From the NCBI GenBank assembly GCA_046727435.1, contig JBKPCR010000385.1, positions 1 to 25,649 on the forward strand: DNA of 25,649 bases, written 5' to 3'. The DNA is from CAVPRW01 sp046727435 [NCBI: bacterium] (GTDB taxonomy: Bacteria > Tectomicrobia > Entotheonellia > J063). The position numbers and the translations under genes were made by a program. This document shows positions 7,292 to 14,780 of this stretch, one piece after another. How positions within the stretch are numbered: position 1 is the first letter of the stretch; each line of letters starts with the position of its first letter. The notes under the pieces are model-generated. The model was not told the origin of the DNA. It saw only the letters and a program-made list of their open reading frames with translations, and did not search any database.

Positions 7292-7306
7292 TGGCACATT
7301 ATTTGC
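7292..7306 (+). promoter_or_regulatory. Sigma54 (-24/-12) promoter of the restriction operon
   Basis: TGGCAC (7292-7297), a 5-bp spacer and TTGC (7303-7306) match the core sigma54 consensus TGGCAC-N5-TTGC exactly, with the invariant GG and GC 10 bp apart. Transcription would begin near 7318, about 40 nt before a small leader ORF at 7358 and 84 nt before hsdR. The activator gene and its presumed sites lie immediately upstream. Confidence 0.85.
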
Positions 7307-7357
7307 CCCCTACAATGCATCGCGCAGAAAACAACGCTTTGCAAAGGGGGGGAAGTT

Positions 7358-7405
7358 ATGGCAGAGCGGCATAGCAGGGCAAGACACGAGGTAGGCTGCC
7401 CGTGA
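7358..7405 (+). CDS. 15-codon leader ORF coupled to hsdR
   Basis: ATG at 7358 follows a very strong purine site (AAAGGGGGGGAAG, 7343-7355) and encodes MAERHSRARHEVGCP. Its TGA stop (7403-7405) overlaps the GTG start of hsdR (7402-7404) in the arrangement GTGA. The strong site belongs to this mini-ORF, while the GTG of hsdR has only GAGGTAGG 5 nt upstream. Translation of hsdR may therefore depend partly on the leader. The peptide is basic and shows no attenuator-type codon run. Confidence 0.5.
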   Translation: MAERHSRARHEVGCP

Positions 7406-9678
7406 AGGATTATTCGAGAGAAACCGATGCCAGAATCCTTATCGATGACCTACTCCGTCAAGCGCTCTGGGACCCCGCTGACAAGTCGATGGTCCTCACA
7501 GAAGTTCCCATCCACGCATTTCATCGACGCGACCTGTCCGCAGAAGGACGAGGTATCGATGGGGCGGTCATTACCAGCGGCACCGACGAAATTCCTACAG
7601 GGCGCGCAGATTATGTCTTGCTGTCGCAAAACGGGCGCCCTCTAGCCGTCATCGAAGCGAAGCGCTCCGCCGTTCACCCCTATGTCGCTAAGCAACAAGC
7701 CCTGCCCTATGCCAAGCGTATAGGCGCACCGTTTATCTTCTTGACCAATGGTGAACTGATCTATTTTTGGGACTACACCAACGACGACGCGCGCCTCGTC
7801 AACTCATTCTATTCACGGCGTGATCTGGAGCGACTTGTCTACCTGCGCCAGGAGCGCAAGCCCTTAGCAACTATCGCCCTTCCCGATTATTATCTGCGCC
7901 AGGGTGAGCAGCGTCAGGTCCGACCCTATCAGCAGGACACCATGAAAGCGCTCGATCAGGCGATTGAGCTCGGAAAGCGACGCTTTCTGCTTGAGCTTCC
8001 CACCGGAACGGGGAAGACAGATCTCATGTGCCTTTACCTGAAGCGCTTGATCCAGGCCGGACGCGCCGAACGTGTCCTTTTTCTGGTGGATCGAGATCAA
8101 CTGGCCAAGCAGGCGCTCGAAGCCATCCAGGATATCCTGGATCAATACAGCAGCTACTGGCTCCGTCCGGGTGTGGTCCGACAGGAACAGCTGCTCACCG
8201 TGTGCCTCCTCCAGACTATGATCAGCCGCTATCAGGAGTTTACCAGCGGTTATTTCGATGTGGTCATCGCCGATGAGTCCCATCGCTCGATCTATGGCGC
8301 CTGGCAAACCGCCTTGACGCATTTTGACGCCATGCATATAGGGCTAACAGCCACTCCGGCGGCCTACATCGAGCGTAACACCTACACCTTTTACCAGTGC
8401 AAGGATGGCGAACCGGATTTTTCCTATCCGATCCAGGAAGCGTTCAAGGAGGGCTATCTCGCGCCCTACAAATTCGCCACCGGGATTACAGTGTTCCTGG
8501 CAGAGGGCGCTGATATCGATGATGAGCACTACGATCCAGTCGAGTTTGAGAAAAAGTGGACCAACGAAGATACCAACCGCAAGATGATGCAGGAGTTCGA
8601 TCGTCTGGCCTGGGAGAACTATCAGGAGCTGGCACCAGGGCAGAGAATTGGTCCCGGCAAAACCATCGTGTTCGCCATCACCAAACACCACGCGGCCCGG
8701 CTGGCCGAATATCTGAATCAGTTGCATCCGGAGCATCAAGGCCGATATGCGGAAGTGATTACGTCGGATGTCACGAGCGCAGACGAATTGATCCGTAAGT
8801 TCAAGCGCGAGGACTACCCGCAGGTCGCGGTCAGCGTGGGGATGCTGGACACCGGCTTCGATTGCCGTGAAGTGTTACATCTGGTGATGTGCCGCCGGGT
8901 CCGTAGTCCTATCCTCTACCAGCAGATGCGTGGGCGCGGAACGCGCACGGCTCCGCACATCGGTAAGCAGAAGTTTGTGCTTTACGACTTCTTCGGAAAT
9001 CATGACTATTTCAACGATAGCGATACCGATATCTTCACCGGCACGGGCAGCGGTCGTGGCTCAGGTCCGCCCCAGACCCCGCCAAAATCCCCACGCGAGC
9101 TCATCAAGCTTGGCCTCGAAGACGAGTGGCTAGCAGCCGTAACCTATGTTGAAGTCGGCCCTGAGGGTGAGCGTATCGATAAGCGCGATTACGTCAATAC
9201 CTGGGAGACGACGATCCAGGCCTCGGTTGAGCGTGATCCGCTCGTGCAGAAAATCCGCGACGGCAATGCCCTGACCGAGGATGAAGAGCAAGTTTTGGCC
9301 CAACGCCTCAACAATCCAGAGCTGTACTTCAATGAAGAAAACCTTCGCCGCGCCTATCGGCGTCCTGGTGGCACACTGATCGATTTTATTCGAGCCGCGT
9401 TAGGAGACCTCAAGCTCAAGAGCCGCGACGAAGAGCTGACGGAGAATTTCCAGGCGTGGTTGGTCTCGAAGAACCTCAGTCCACAGCAGGCTCAGTATTT
9501 GTCGTTGCTCAAGAACCGTGGCATCGTTCGTGGCAAAATCGAGGTCAACGATCTCTTCCAGCCGCCGCTGTCGATCCTGAACGCGGCTGGGTTGGGAGTG
9601 GAACTGTTTGGCGAGCGGGGGTTGAAAGATATTATCGAGGAGATGAACGAATCGGTCTTTACGCAGAGGCCAGCATAG
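7402..9678 (+). CDS. hsdR: Type I restriction enzyme, R subunit (HsdR)
   Basis: This 758-residue motor-nuclease subunit translocates and cleaves DNA lacking the host methylation. The N-terminal nuclease domain has the PD-(D/E)xK residues Asp70 (RADYVLL) and Glu85-x-Lys87 (VIEAKRS). The SF2 translocase follows: Walker A PTGTGKT (200-206), DESH box (291-294), TATP (316-319) and a second RecA-like half with QQMRGRGTRT. The C-terminal region, which would bind the methylase core, is of the EcoEI type. At about 760 residues it is compact compared with EcoKI-type subunits of over 1000, as usual for this branch. The start is GTG 7402, overlapping the leader ORF. hsdM begins 9 bases after the stop. 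Expression is predicted to depend on the sigma54 promoter, unusual for a restriction gene. Confidence 0.95.
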   Translation: MKDYSRETDARILIDDLLRQALWDPADKSMVLTEVPIHAFHRRDLSAEGRGIDGAVITSGTDEIPTGRADYVLLSQNGRPLAVIEAKRSAVHPYVAKQQALPYAKRIGAPFIFLTNGELIYFWDYTNDDARLVNSFYSRRDLERLVYLRQERKPLATIALPDYYLRQGEQRQVRPYQQDTMKALDQAIELGKRRFLLELPTGTGKTDLMCLYLKRLIQAGRAERVLFLVDRDQLAKQALEAIQDILDQYSSYWLRPGVVRQEQLLTVCLLQTMISRYQEFTSGYFDVVIADESHRSIYGAWQTALTHFDAMHIGLTATPAAYIERNTYTFYQCKDGEPDFSYPIQEAFKEGYLAPYKFATGITVFLAEGADIDDEHYDPVEFEKKWTNEDTNRKMMQEFDRLAWENYQELAPGQRIGPGKTIVFAITKHHAARLAEYLNQLHPEHQGRYAEVITSDVTSADELIRKFKREDYPQVAVSVGMLDTGFDCREVLHLVMCRRVRSPILYQQMRGRGTRTAPHIGKQKFVLYDFFGNHDYFNDSDTDIFTGTGSGRGSGPPQTPPKSPRELIKLGLEDEWLAAVTYVEVGPEGERIDKRDYVNTWETTIQASVERDPLVQKIRDGNALTEDEEQVLAQRLNNPELYFNEENLRRAYRRPGGTLIDFIRAALGDLKLKSRDEELTENFQAWLVSKNLSPQQAQYLSLLKNRGIVRGKIEVNDLFQPPLSILNAAGLGVELFGERGLKDIIEEMNESVFTQRPA

Positions 9679-9687
9679 GAGTGCACA

Positions 9688-11337
9688 GTGAACCAGGAGA
9701 TCCGCAGAAAACTCGACCGCATCACGGACATCCTGTGGGCTGGTGGCGTGACCAATCCCGTCACATATATCGAGCAGCTCTCCTATCTGATTTATTTAAA
9801 GCTGCTCGATGAAGAGGAATTGTCGCGGGAGTTGCAGGCGAGGCTCTTGGGTGAGAACGGCAATGCGAAGCTCCTATTCCCGCAGCAGGCCGAGCGTTAC
9901 CGCTGGTCCCAGTGGCGTTTCAAGAGCGGCACAGACCTGCGTGACTACGTGCGCGATCAAGTGTTTCCGTATATGGCTTCGCTGGTCAAAGAGGAGCCTC
10001 AGATCGCCGAGTACTTTCGCGACGCCGTCCTGGAAATCGTCGATCCGAACGTGCTCAAGCAGGTGATCGACGAAATCGATGGCATCGCGTTTCAAAAGCT
10101 TGGCACGGACGTGAAAGGGGATATCTTCGAGTACCTGCTGACCCACCTTGGCCAGTCGGCATTGAACGGACAGTTCCGTACGCCGCGCCAGATCCGGGCC
10201 ATGATGGTTGAGTTGGTGGCCCCCGACCTGGGAGACACGATCTACGATCCCGCCTGTGGCACCGGCGGCTTCCTCATCGAGGCTGTGGAATACATTCTCG
10301 CCAAGTACTCGACCGAGCCCAGGGAAGTGCCCATTTACGGCGAGGAGTGGCTTGAGAAGCGCAATCAGACCATTGCGGAAGCCAAGGCGGCCATTCCAGC
10401 CCTGCAAACGTATCGTAAAGGACCTGGCGAGAAGATCCCCGACTGGAGCCTGCTGGAACGCTCTATTTACGGCATCGATGTCTCCCGGCAGATGATGCGC
10501 ATCGGCATGATGAACCTCGTGCTGCACGGCATCCGGAATGCCCATGTGAAGCGGGCGAACGCGCTTTCAGAGTTAGGCGGCCTTACCGAGGACGACCTGC
10601 ATCGCAAGTATAGAGTCATCCTTTCCAATCCGCCCTTCGCCGGCGTGTTGCCGCAAGAGTCGATCCGTAAGGACCTGCCCACCAACTCGAAGAAGAGCGA
10701 GCTTTTATTCCTTGGGGTGATGATGGAAGCCCTGGCCTCGGGCGGGCGTTGCGCTGTCGTCGTTCCCGAGGGCTTGCTCTTTGGCTCCACCAAAGCCCAC
10801 GTCGATCTCCGGCGCAAATTAATCGGGGATTACGACCTGCTATCGGTGATTTCTCTGCCAGCCGGTGTGTTCAAGCCCTATGCCGGGGTCAAAACCGGCG
10901 TGCTCGTCTTCCGCAAGCCTTTGGCTGAGACGAAGACCGCACACAAGACCGGCAAAGTATGGTTCTACGAGGTCAGAAACGACGGCTATGATCCCGACAA
11001 GATCGTCGGTGGGGGCCGTCCTGAGACGCCGGAGAAGAACGACATCCCCGCTCTGCTCCGGCAGTGGAAGCTCTACAAGGCGTCGGGCTTCAAGAACCCG
11101 CCGGGCGTCGAGACCGGGACCTTGTTGCAGCCGGGTAGCGAGGAGCCACGTTGCTGGTGGGCATCCCGCGAAACCGTTGCCCAAAACAGCTATAACCTGG
11201 CTGCCGGTCGCTACAAGCCGCAGGTGGCGGAGCAGGCGCCCGAAGAGGATCCCGCTGAGCTCATCCGCGAGGTGCTCACCCTCGAACGGGAGATCGTGGA
11301 TGGCCTGGAAAAGCTGTTGAAAGAGGTCGAAGCATGA
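9688..11337 (+). CDS. hsdM: Type I DNA adenine methyltransferase, M subunit (HsdM)
   Basis: This 549-residue N6-adenine methylase works with HsdS to modify the recognition site. It has the helical HsdM N-terminus (RKLDRITDILWAGG, YLIYLKLLDE), S-adenosylmethionine motif I DPACGTGGF (187-195) and catalytic motif IV NPPF (314-317). VVVPEGLLFGS and LPAGVFKPYAGVKTGVLVF follow, and a C-terminal helix ends LEKLLKEVEA. The GTG at 9688 is preceded by TAGGAG. Its last 261 bases (11077-11337) are repeated at 12171-12431 at about 96% identity. The ATGA at 11334-11337 overlaps its stop with the start of the nucleotidyltransferase antitoxin, so a toxin-antitoxin pair is coupled to methylase translation. 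Confidence 0.96.
   Translation: MNQEIRRKLDRITDILWAGGVTNPVTYIEQLSYLIYLKLLDEEELSRELQARLLGENGNAKLLFPQQAERYRWSQWRFKSGTDLRDYVRDQVFPYMASLVKEEPQIAEYFRDAVLEIVDPNVLKQVIDEIDGIAFQKLGTDVKGDIFEYLLTHLGQSALNGQFRTPRQIRAMMVELVAPDLGDTIYDPACGTGGFLIEAVEYILAKYSTEPREVPIYGEEWLEKRNQTIAEAKAAIPALQTYRKGPGEKIPDWSLLERSIYGIDVSRQMMRIGMMNLVLHGIRNAHVKRANALSELGGLTEDDLHRKYRVILSNPPFAGVLPQESIRKDLPTNSKKSELLFLGVMMEALASGGRCAVVVPEGLLFGSTKAHVDLRRKLIGDYDLLSVISLPAGVFKPYAGVKTGVLVFRKPLAETKTAHKTGKVWFYEVRNDGYDPDKIVGGGRPETPEKNDIPALLRQWKLYKASGFKNPPGVETGTLLQPGSEEPRCWWASRETVAQNSYNLAAGRYKPQVAEQAPEEDPAELIREVLTLEREIVDGLEKLLKEVEA
11077..11337 (+). repeat. Tandem-duplication unit, hsdM 3' end (copy 1)
   Basis: The last 261 bases of hsdM recur at 12171-12431 with an offset of 1094 bp. 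Over the 256 bases from 11082 I count about 10 substitutions and no gaps, about 96% identity. Similarity continues at about 90% through the first 70 bases of the next gene and then falls sharply. Confidence 0.9.
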
Positions 11338-11669
11338 TCGACGTGACCGAAGAAGTCCTATCAGACATGGTGCAAGCCATTGTGCGGGAAGTGGACCCCG
11401 AGCGGATCTATCTGTTCGGGTCACGCGCCCGTGGCGAAGCGCGCCAGGATTCTGACGTGGATCTGCTCATCATTGTCAGCGAACCCTTTGGGCCTGAACA
11501 TAGTCGCTTTCAGGAAATCAATCGCGTTTACCGGGCACTCTCCTCTTTTCGGGTTCCCAACGATGTTTTGCTCTATTCCAGCGACGAATTTGCGAAGTGG
11601 TCTCAGTCGCTCAACCATGTGCTGGGTCGCTGCTCCCGAGAAGGGAAGCTGTTGTATGCCCGATCTTGA
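11334..11669 (+). CDS. MNT-domain nucleotidyltransferase antitoxin, copy 1
   Basis: This 111-residue minimal nucleotidyltransferase has the catalytic signature GSRARG (29-34) and Asp41-x-Asp43 in DSDVDLL, the GS-x10-DxD pattern of MNT antitoxins. In characterised type VII pairs the MNT partner attaches nucleotide to the HEPN toxin and blocks it. The start ATG at 11334 overlaps the hsdM stop, and its 3' end overlaps the HEPN gene by 14 bases, so all three are coupled. About 70% of residues match the second copy at 12428. The N-terminal 23 residues are nearly identical, and divergence rises after that point. Confidence 0.9.
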   Translation: MIDVTEEVLSDMVQAIVREVDPERIYLFGSRARGEARQDSDVDLLIIVSEPFGPEHSRFQEINRVYRALSSFRVPNDVLLYSSDEFAKWSQSLNHVLGRCSREGKLLYARS

Positions 11670-12060
11670 GCATGCGCGTATGCTGCTCAGGCTCGCTCGC
11701 GATGACCTTGCAGCCATGGAAGTGTTGGAGACTTCGCCACGGATTTCATCAAGCATCTTCGGGTTCCACGCCCAACAAGCTGTGGAGAAAGCACTCAAGG
11801 CATGGTTGAGCTTGCTGGACGTTGCCTATCCTCGAATTCATTTGCTCTACGAACTCTTCAACCTGCTGGAAGACCATGGCGCAGCATCCGCGAGCGGATT
11901 TCGCCATCTTCAGGACTTGACGCCATTTGCAGTGCAGTTCCGCTACGAGGAATTCACTCTGTCTGAGGCAAACTTGGATCGGCTCGAAGTCGTTCGACAG
12001 GTAAGCGATCTGATTGGCCACGTGGAGATATTAATCCGAGAGGCGGAGGCGGCAGGATGA
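11656..12060 (+). CDS. HEPN-domain protein, probable toxin, copy 1
   Basis: This 134-residue protein is of the HEPN family that pairs with MNT antitoxins (COG1895/COG2250-like). It begins MPDLEHARMLLRLARDDLAAM and contains the hallmark FGFHAQQAVEKALKAWLSLL, YPRIHLLYELFNLLEDH and FAVQFRYEEF. I see no canonical R-x4-6-H ribonuclease motif; the nearest is R-x7-H in VRQVSDLIGH. The RNase activity of this subgroup should therefore not be assumed. ATG 11656 is taken because it begins the conserved helix and sits within the end of the MNT gene. Its stop overlaps the next ATG (12057) in an ATGA. Confidence 0.88.
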   Translation: MPDLEHARMLLRLARDDLAAMEVLETSPRISSSIFGFHAQQAVEKALKAWLSLLDVAYPRIHLLYELFNLLEDHGAASASGFRHLQDLTPFAVQFRYEEFTLSEANLDRLEVVRQVSDLIGHVEILIREAEAAG

Positions 12061-12431
12061 ATTGGCCGGTTGTTTCACTTGAGGATTTGCTTTCGCTAGA
12101 GTATGGAACTGCACTACTAGCAGCACGCCGAGACTCGTCCGGCGCTATGCCTGTAGCTGGCTCAATTGGGAAGGAGTCGGGCTTCAAGAACCCACCGGGC
12201 GTCGAGACCGGGACCCTTTTGCAGCCGGGTAGCGAGGAGCCCCGTTGTTGGTGGGCGTCCCGCGAAACCGTTGCCGAAAACAGCTATAACCTGGCTGCCG
12301 GGCGCTACAAGCCGCAGGTGGCGGAGCAGGCGCCCGAAGAGGATCCCGCTGAGCTCATCCGCGAGGTGCTCACCCTCGAACGGGAGATCGTGGATGGCTT
12401 GGAAAAACTGTTGAAAGAGGTCGAAGCATGA
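12057..12431 (+). pseudogene. Chimeric remnant: hsdS N-terminus fused to duplicated hsdM C-terminus
   Basis: The open frame encodes 124 residues. Residues 1-38 (MNWPVVSLEDLLSLEYG, then MPVAGSIG) are the start of a type I specificity subunit, cut at the point where such proteins normally continue with a Gly-rich turn. From about residue 40 the sequence is the C-terminal 85 residues of HsdM (SGFKNPPGVETGTLLQPG to LLKEVEA). The junction at 12171-12175 shares AAGG and GTCGGGC with the hsdM donor site. It is almost certainly a recombination scar: it carries neither a target-recognition domain nor a catalytic domain. It may still be translated, since it keeps ATGA overlaps at both ends and so preserves coupling to the second MNT gene. 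Confidence 0.88.
12171..12431 (+). repeat. Tandem-duplication unit, hsdM 3' end (copy 2)
   Basis: This is the second copy of the hsdM tail, in the same orientation as 11077-11337 and 1094 bp away. It is in frame with the hsdS stump and ends at the same ATGA overlap with an MNT gene. Its high identity makes it a likely substrate for deletion by homologous recombination, which would remove one MNT-HEPN cassette. Confidence 0.9.
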
Positions 12432-12763
12432 TCGCTGTGACTGAAGAAGTCTTGTCTGACATGGTGGAAGCCATTGTGCGGGAAGTGGACCCCGAGCGTA
12501 TTTACCTGTTTGGCTCACGCGCCAGGGGAGATGCGAGAGCAGATTCAGATATCGATCTGCTGATTGTTGAGAGCGGGCCCTTTAGCCCCGACCACAGTCG
12601 CTGGCAGGAGATCAAGCGAGTACGGCGGGCTCTATCGCCATTTCGGATTCCCAAAGACATCCTGGTATATAACGCGGATGAAGTGACGAAGTGGCAGTAC
12701 ACCGTCAACCATATCATCGCCCGCGCTTTACGTGAGGGGAAGTTGCTCTATGAGCGGGGTTGA
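12428..12763 (+). CDS. MNT-domain nucleotidyltransferase antitoxin, copy 2
   Basis: This 111-residue paralog of the protein at 11334 has the same catalytic residues (GSRARG at 29-34, Asp41 and Asp43 in DSDIDLL) and the same length. About 33 residues differ, mostly after position 45. Strong differences lie in the C-terminal half (KWQYTVNHIIARALREG against KWSQSLNHVLGRCSREG), the region likely to face the partner toxin, so the two pairs may be insulated from each other. The start overlaps the stop of the chimeric remnant in an ATGA, and the end overlaps the HEPN gene by 14 bases. Confidence 0.9.
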   Translation: MIAVTEEVLSDMVEAIVREVDPERIYLFGSRARGDARADSDIDLLIVESGPFSPDHSRWQEIKRVRRALSPFRIPKDILVYNADEVTKWQYTVNHIIARALREGKLLYERG

Positions 12764-13154
12764 GCACGCCCGCGAGATGCTCACCCTAGCCCAGAGAGAC
12801 TTTAAAGCGTTGCAGGGTATGCTCGATGCCGAGACATTCGCTGACGAAATCTTTGGCTTTCACGCGCAACAAGCCGTGGAAAAAGCTCTAAAGGCGTGGT
12901 TGACTCTCGTTGGGGTGGAATATCCTAGGACTCACGATCTGGAGGAACTATTGGAGCTGCTTGAAGAACATGCAGAACCCATCTTGGAGGCATTCTATAA
13001 CCTGCTCGATCTCACCGACTTTGCCGTGCAATTTCGCTACAGGATTTTCGAGGATGCTGAAGGCCGACTCAACCGGGGCGTGATGATTCGGCAGGTGAAT
13101 GATCTTGTTGTTCACGTGGAAAGGCTTGTACGAGAAGCGGAGACGGCGGGATGA
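12750..13154 (+). CDS. HEPN-domain protein, probable toxin, copy 2
   Basis: This 134-residue protein is exactly as long as HEPN copy 1. It shares the FGFHAQQAVEKALKAWL core, YPRTHDLEELLELLEEH and FAVQFRYRIF, but by eye only about half of the residues are identical overall. YPRTHDL is the more canonical form; copy 1 has YPRIHLL. As in copy 1 there is no clear R-x4-6-H motif, and IRQVNDLVVH is R-x7-H. Its stop overlaps the ATG of the full hsdS at 13151. Translation is thus chained from the MNT gene through HEPN into the specificity subunit. Confidence 0.88.
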   Translation: MSGVEHAREMLTLAQRDFKALQGMLDAETFADEIFGFHAQQAVEKALKAWLTLVGVEYPRTHDLEELLELLEEHAEPILEAFYNLLDLTDFAVQFRYRIFEDAEGRLNRGVMIRQVNDLVVHVERLVREAETAG

Positions 13155-14465
13155 ATTATCCACAAGCTCAGATTGGCCAACTCTGCCTGCCGACAGGACA
13201 GCGAGATCCGCGAGACACGCCATATCGACCATTCAAATATGTTGACATTTCCGCTGTAGACAAAGATCTTAAAGCGATTGTCCAAACCCAAGAGGTCATT
13301 GGCAAAGATGCGCCAAGTCGGGCTCGAAAGGTGATCGCCGCTAACGATGTCCTGGTTTCGACTGTACGCCCAAATCTCAATGCGGTCGCCGTTGTTCCTT
13401 GCGAGCTTGACGGGGAGATTGCATCCACAGGATTCTGTGTGCTCCGCCCAAATCCAACCATAGTCAATGCCCGGTATCTGTTATACTGGACATTGACTCC
13501 AGATATCGTGGGTTACCTAACAGCAAGGATGCGAGGGGCTAACTATCCGGCCGTAACCGATGCGGTGGTGAGAAAGGCCACGATCCCTCTCCCTCCCCTT
13601 TCCGAGCAGCGGCGGATCGTAGAGATTCTCGACCAGGCAGATGCCCTCCGAAAGAAGCGTGCTGAAGCCGACGCCAAGGCCGATCGTATCCTCCCTGCCC
13701 TCTTCATCAAGATGTTCGGCGATCCATCAACGAATCCTCGGGGATGGGATCGGATTCCTCTGAGCCAATTACTACGAGATAACAAGGGCGCCCTTCAAAG
13801 TGGACCATTCGGCAGCAATTTACACAACGCGGACTTCGTCAATGAGGGGACAGTTTTCGTCGTCGGAATAGATAACGTCCAAGATACAGGCTTTCAAATC
13901 GGCAGGAACAGGCGCATCACATGGGAGAAATACCAGGAATTGAAAAAGTATAAGCTTAAACCTGGTGATGTTCTCATTACTATCATGGGAACTGTTGGAA
14001 GGATATGCGTCTTTCCTGAGTGGATCGGTGACGCAATTTGTACAAAACATGTTTACAGAATCCAGACTAACCAAGACCTGCTCGATCCAGAGTACCTCTG
14101 TGCAAGTATCCGTTTCTCGCCCGCCGTACGTGCACAGCTTGGATCGTCTATCACTGGTCAGATTGTTGATGCGATCACATCAAGGAACCTCAAAGAATTA
14201 ATAGTCGATGTACCTCCGATAGATCCACAAATATAAGCAATCTCTTGACGATGAGGCTCTGCGACGAAAAGATTCCAAATCGAAACTCGACTCCCTATTT
14301 GATGTTCTCCTACACCGTGCCTTCTCTTGCAATCTCACCGCTAAGTGGCGGGAGGCCCACATGAAAGAACTCCTGGCTGAGATGGAGGAACAGGCCAAAT
14401 ACCTTGTGGCACACGGCACACACAGCAAGCAGGAGAATGCAGCCCTGCAGGAATCTCTTTTTTGA
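13151..14465 (+). pseudogene. hsdS: Type I specificity subunit (HsdS), frameshifted near the C-terminus
   Basis: HsdS chooses the DNA target through two recognition domains. The first frame gives 361 residues: recognition domain 1 (about 1-145), the central conserved segment IPLPPLSEQRRIVEILDQAD (145-164) with helix, LPALFIKMFGDP, then recognition domain 2 (about 199-355). It stops at TAA 14234-14236 just after VDVPPIDPQ. The +1 frame then continues to TGA 14463-14465 with an unmistakable HsdS terminus, KLDSLFDVLLHRAF, LTAKWREAHMKELLAEMEEQ. A one-frame indel or small deletion near 14225-14236 has therefore removed about 75 residues, including the second conserved helix that docks HsdM. A sequencing or assembly error is the main alternative. 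If the reading is correct, target recognition is impaired. Confidence 0.9.
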
Positions 14466-14507
14466 CCCGAGTCGCTCAAATCAGTGGAAAGCCCCAGAGA
14501 GGCAGCA

Positions 14508-14771
14508 ATGTCAGCCACAGACTGGCGTGAACGCATCGTCATCGACCCCGGCATCCACCATGGAATCCTTTGTATCAGGGGCACGCGCGTACCTGTGAGC
14601 GTGCTGGTAGGCAGCATCGCCGATGGGAACTCCATGAGCGATCTCTTGCCAGCCTATCTCCATCTCACCGAAGCGGACGTTCATGCGGTCTTAAGATTCG
14701 CCGCCGAAGCTGTCAATCATGCGAATTTCATTCCCTTGCTGCCCCAGGGAGTGCGACCTCGCAAACCGTGA
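14508..14771 (+). CDS. DUF433-family antitoxin-like protein
   Basis: This 87-residue protein is a typical DUF433 member: WRERIVIDPGIHHGILCIRGTRVPVSVLVGSIADG, then LHLTEADVHAVLRFAAEAV. The fold is helix-turn-helix-like and members usually serve as antitoxin to a DUF5615 PIN-like toxin encoded directly downstream. Here no such toxin follows; the next gene, 9 bases away, is an AAA ATPase. ATG 14508 is chosen because GAGAGG lies just upstream (14495-14500) and the conserved segment begins soon after; a GTG at 14484 would add eight unconserved residues. Confidence 0.85.
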   Translation: MSATDWRERIVIDPGIHHGILCIRGTRVPVSVLVGSIADGNSMSDLLPAYLHLTEADVHAVLRFAAEAVNHANFIPLLPQGVRPRKP

Positions 14772-14780
14772 GGGGGAGCA

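Noticed and set aside
12057-12431. A genuine small new gene between the MNT-HEPN pairs
   Set aside because: Its two halves are clearly an hsdS start and a 96% identical hsdM end, so it is a recombination scar.
11734-13154. Canonical R-x4-6-H HEPN ribonuclease motif
   Set aside because: Only R-x7-H is present near the C-termini of both HEPN proteins, so I do not claim a canonical catalytic motif.
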